Positions 31,229-32,233 of a stretch of 32,233 nt of DNA are shown here, piece by piece. The stretch covers positions 35,418 to 67,650 of the forward strand of contig PLHQ01000037.1 of the NCBI GenBank assembly GCA_003138975.1. The letters run 5' to 3'. How positions within the stretch are numbered: position 1 is the first letter of the stretch; every line of letters starts with the position of its first letter. This stretch comes from Acidobacteriaceae bacterium. GTDB taxonomy: Bacteria; Acidobacteriota; Terriglobia; Terriglobales; Acidobacteriaceae. The notes under the pieces were generated by a model. The model had not been told where the DNA came from. It did no database searches and saw only the letters and a program-made list of their open reading frames with translations. Position numbers and translations under genes: made by a program.

Positions 31229-32233
31229 TCAGGCTTTTGGCGTGAGAGCTGAGCCCTGGTTCTCAACCGTGTGTTCTACGATTTCGCTTTGCATTGCTTC
31301 GGTTTGCGTCAAACGGCCGCTCTCACGATCGTAATCGAAGATTTCGGCATACCGGCCCCAGTTCATGGCCGTATCCAACTGGCGCTGTACTTCCTCTTCT
31401 GAGAAATGCTCATCCAGAATGTCGTGAAAAAATTCGTCAGCAATAGAATGGTCAGACTTCCGCTTAAGAATGCTGTCGATCTGCTTCAGGATTGTGACGT
31501 GCTCCAGCGCGGCCTCGCGGAACAGAACTTTGCGCCGTTGGATGTCAGCATCGGCGAACGTAGCCCCCTGCGGCGAGAGTTGCACATCGCCCTCCTTCAA
31601 CCAGGCGAAGCCGAGCAGAACGCAAGCCTCGAGGATAGGCAACAAGTCTTCGACGTCCATCACCAACTCTTCGCTGAGGCGAAAGAGGTCCTCGTGTCCA
31701 CCGCGATCGTGAAGCAACTCGAGCAGGCCGGCGATTCCGCCCACGCGTGCGTGCGGCAGAATCTGGTACTTGTTCGTCCGGACCGGCGCTTGCGCCCTCT
31801 TCAGTCCGCCCGGCGGCACGATGATCTCTCCCGTACTCTCCGGATCCGGCAGAGCGTGTTCGACATCCGGCTCGGTCATCACTTTGTAGATGTAATCCAC
31901 CAGTTCAACAAAACGGCCGGACTTGCGGTCGCGAGGATGCGAGAGCTTCACGTTAAAATCCGAGCGGATGCGAGCCGGATTTCTTCCCAGGACCACGATT
32001 CGGTCCGCCAGTATTACGGCCTCCTCGATGTTGTGCGTGACGATGAAGATTGCGCTGGTCGGCATCTTCCTGTTGAGCCAGAGCTCCAGCAGTTCGCCGC
32101 GCAGGTTTTCCGCCGTCAACACATCGAGAGCGGAAAATGGTTCGTCCATGAACAACACTTCCGGTTCAACCACGAGCGCCCGCGCGAACCCCACCCGCTG
32201 TTTCATCCCTCCGGAAAGCTCCTTGGGATACGC
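31229..32233 (-). CDS. NitT/TauT-type ABC transporter ATP-binding protein with AAA-associated C-terminal domain, 5' end outside window
   Basis: The frame enters at 32233 and gives 334 residues without its N-terminus (Walker A and Q-loop lie beyond the edge). The signature [19 protein letters not shown] opens the fragment, then Walker [13 protein letters not shown], then H-loop [20 protein letters not shown]. After residue 160 comes an extra domain ([20 protein letters not shown] through the [20 protein letters not shown] segment) that matches the AAA-associated C-terminal family found on such ATPases. It pairs with the fused permease downstream. Confidence 0.9.
   Translation of the reverse strand, partial: AYPKELSGGMKQRVGFARALVVEPEVLFMDEPFSALDVLTAENLRGELLELWLNRKMPTSAIFIVTHNIEEAVILADRIVVLGRNPARIRSDFNVKLSHPRDRKSGRFVELVDYIYKVMTEPDVEHALPDPESTGEIIVPPGGLKRAQAPVRTNKYQILPHARVGGIAGLLELLHDRGGHEDLFRLSEELVMDVEDLLPILEACVLLGFAWLKEGDVQLSPQGATFADADIQRRKVLFREAALEHVTILKQIDSILKRKSDHSIADEFFHDILDEHFSEEEVQRQLDTAMNWGRYAEIFDYDRESGRLTQTEAMQSEIVEHTVENQGSALTPKA

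Noticed and set aside
1-32233. tRNA, rRNA, insertion sequences, prophage or defence genes
   Set aside because: I read both strands for cloverleaf ends, transposase motifs and terminal repeats and found none convincing.

Overview
The window looks like a chromosomal segment from a diderm bacterium of the Acidobacteriota (Terriglobia-like, possibly from a metagenome). This is an inference from gene content, not from a marker gene. Outer-membrane genes (lptE, lpxB) show a Gram-negative envelope. Base composition is moderately GC-rich, and several starts are GTG or TTG. A carboxypeptidase-regulatory-domain secreted protein, MacB-type permeases without an ATPase, and M1-peptidase-like proteins with TPRs are a familiar Acidobacteriota combination. 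I see no rRNA, tRNA, insertion sequence, prophage or CRISPR array.

Layout. Positions 1-10945 are all on the minus strand. An isoprenylcysteine methyltransferase-like fragment sits at the left edge. Next comes a tightly packed envelope/replication operon, read psd, pssA, an Asd-like pseudoenzyme, lptE, holA, with 1- or 4-base overlaps at the first three junctions. A DUF465 gene with a terminator follows, then tsaB-rimI, meaB-mce behind a DUF4870 membrane protein, an acyl-CoA dehydrogenase, and hemW. At about 11 kb the strand switches. Plus-strand genes are an MsbA-like ABC exporter, a coupled DUF2071-DUF393 pair, lpxB (with an in-frame palindromic insertion), a secreted protein of unknown function, and an M1-peptidase-like protein whose active site is destroyed. 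A minus-strand Nudix gene interrupts this run. It is followed on the plus strand by a small zinc-ribbon protein, two MacB-type permeases without an ATPase, and a 100-residue protein coupled to a MidA/NDUFAF7-type methyltransferase. A minus-strand 3-hydroxyacyl-CoA dehydrogenase with a coupled 65-residue protein lies divergent from a HAD phosphatase-hemerythrin pair. The right end is minus strand: a fused two-domain acyltransferase resembling ornithine-lipid synthases, and a NitT/TauT-type ABC importer (double permease plus ATPase with AAA-associated C-terminal domain) cut by the window edge.

Themes. Membrane lipid and envelope biogenesis recurs: phosphatidylserine synthesis and decarboxylation, LptE, LpxB, an MsbA-like exporter, an OlsF-like acyltransferase. 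Acyl-CoA metabolism is the second theme: MeaB, methylmalonyl-CoA epimerase, acyl-CoA dehydrogenase, 3-hydroxyacyl-CoA dehydrogenase.

Most notable are two apparent pseudoenzymes (the M1 homolog with all key residues replaced at preserved spacing, and the Asd homolog with Cys replaced by Ala), the palindromic element inside lpxB, and a shared motif set in the leaders of the M1-like gene and of the permease pair. I do not see one clear-cut novel multi-gene system; these are leads of moderate strength. No gene-free stretch exceeds 300 bases; the longest are 25842-26100, 20443-20669 and 15525-15737.
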